Assembly: GCF_905397275.1 (NCBI RefSeq)
Contig: NZ_CAJPUY010000001.1
Span: 248,001 to 312,000, forward strand
Reading direction: 5' to 3'
DNA: 64,000 bases
Source of the DNA: Cupriavidus yeoncheonensis
GTDB taxonomy: Bacteria > Pseudomonadota > Gammaproteobacteria > Burkholderiales > Burkholderiaceae
Under the pieces are notes generated by a model that saw nothing but the letters and a program-made list of their open reading frames with translations, searched no databases and was not told the DNA's origin. This document shows positions 63,260-64,000 of this stretch, one piece after another. The position numbers and the translations under genes were made by a program. Position 1 is the first letter of the stretch; every line of letters starts with the position of its first letter.

Positions 63260-64000
63260 ATGTCTGCTTCCCTGATCGCGTCGCGCCGTGAATGGCGCTC
63301 CGTGGCGCGCACGCTCGCGCCGTGGGTGGTGCCCGCGCTGCTGATCGTCGCCTGGCAGGCCGCATCGCAGTCCGGCTGGCTGTCCACGCGCGTGCTGCCC
63401 GCGCCGTTGGCCGTGGTGCAGGCCGCGTGGCAACTGGCGCGCTCCGGCGAACTGTGGACCCATGTCTGGGTCAGCACGTGGCGCGCCGCGGCGGGCCTTG
63501 CCGTGGGCGGCGGCCTGGGCCTGCTGCTCGGACTGCTGACCGGCACGTTCCGCAGCGCCGCCACGCTGCTCGACAGCACGCTGCAGATGGTCCGCAATAT
63601 CCCGACGCTGGCGCTGATCCCGCTCGTGATCCTGTGGTTCGGCATCGACGAGACCGCCAAGCTGTTCCTGGTCGCGCTGGGCGTGTTCTTCCCGGTGTAC
63701 CTGAATACATTCCACGGCATCCGCACCGTCGATCCGGGCCTGGTCGAGATGGCGCGCAGCTACGGGCTGTCGGGCTGGCGCCTGTACCGTGAGGTGATCC
63801 TGCCCGGCGCGCTGCCGAGCATCCTCGTTGGCGTGCGTTTCTCGCTGGGGCTGATGTGGGTGATCCTGATCGTGGCGGAGACCATCTCCGCGCAGTCGGG
63901 CATCGGCTACATGACCATGAATGCGCGCGAGTTCCTGCAGACCGATGTGGTGCTGGTGGGCATCCTGCTCTATGCGCTGCTCGGCAAGCTGGCCGATGTG
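63260..64000 (+). CDS. ssuC: Aliphatic sulfonate ABC transporter permease, 3' end outside window
   Basis: The frame opens at ATG 63260 (GAGGAG upstream) and is still open at the window end, about 247 residues. It encodes inner-membrane helices and the permease loop GLSGWRLYREVILPGALPSILVGVRFSLGLMW, the EAA-type motif that contacts the ATPase, and NIPTLALIPLVILWFG. It follows ssuD by 10 bases. ssuB is expected just outside the window. Confidence 0.93.
   Translation, partial: MSASLIASRREWRSVARTLAPWVVPALLIVAWQAASQSGWLSTRVLPAPLAVVQAAWQLARSGELWTHVWVSTWRAAAGLAVGGGLGLLLGLLTGTFRSAATLLDSTLQMVRNIPTLALIPLVILWFGIDETAKLFLVALGVFFPVYLNTFHGIRTVDPGLVEMARSYGLSGWRLYREVILPGALPSILVGVRFSLGLMWVILIVAETISAQSGIGYMTMNAREFLQTDVVLVGILLYALLGKLADV

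Overview
The window looks like chromosome of a Cupriavidus-type betaproteobacterium (Burkholderiales). GC is high with strong GC3 bias. The blocks rpsF-priB-rpsR-rplI-dnaB, alaA-hom-thrC, moeA-moaD-moaE and ssuEADC, a 3-hydroxybutyrate-oligomer hydrolase and lexA all fit that group. Species assignment is inference.

Bases 1-14056 are the right arm of a prophage. In order it holds virion/tail genes (1-8348), a holin and GH24 endolysin (8421-9451), then a cargo zone: three palindromes, a type IV pilin gene, a small unknown ORF, HicAB toxin-antitoxin, a TIR-DUF3298 protein, and a decayed SOS cassette driven by two LexA boxes. The element ends in the 3' half of a tRNA-His gene (14007-14056) followed by a terminator, which marks the attachment site.

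From 14100 to 17550 there are small host or island genes: two DUF2188-like proteins, a mercury-type MerR divergent from a GDCCVFCSYGT protein with a textbook 19-bp-spacer mer promoter, a His/Asp-rich lipoprotein, and other small proteins. From 26989 down to 17560 on the minus strand is a tight five-gene operon: lysozyme-like protein, CHAT-SIR2-like fusion, STAND NTPase-TM-WD40, alpha/beta hydrolase, and caspase-like peptidase. It looks like a multi-effector conflict or cell-death system and is the most interesting candidate here.

The rest is mostly housekeeping: lexA with a 57-residue partner ORF; asparaginase; ribosomal and replication genes; DUF47-pitA phosphate transport; NlpC/P60 lipoprotein, PhoH2, a 1-Cys peroxiredoxin and an Mth938-like protein; alaA-hom-thrC; molybdopterin genes and crcB; a TetR-controlled Liv-type ABC importer with an acyl-CoA ligase; 3HB-oligomer hydrolase; clpB with a sigma32-type promoter; a candidate three-hairpin small RNA; sulfate-binding protein; and ssuE-ssuA-ssuD-ssuC, with ssuC cut by the window end.
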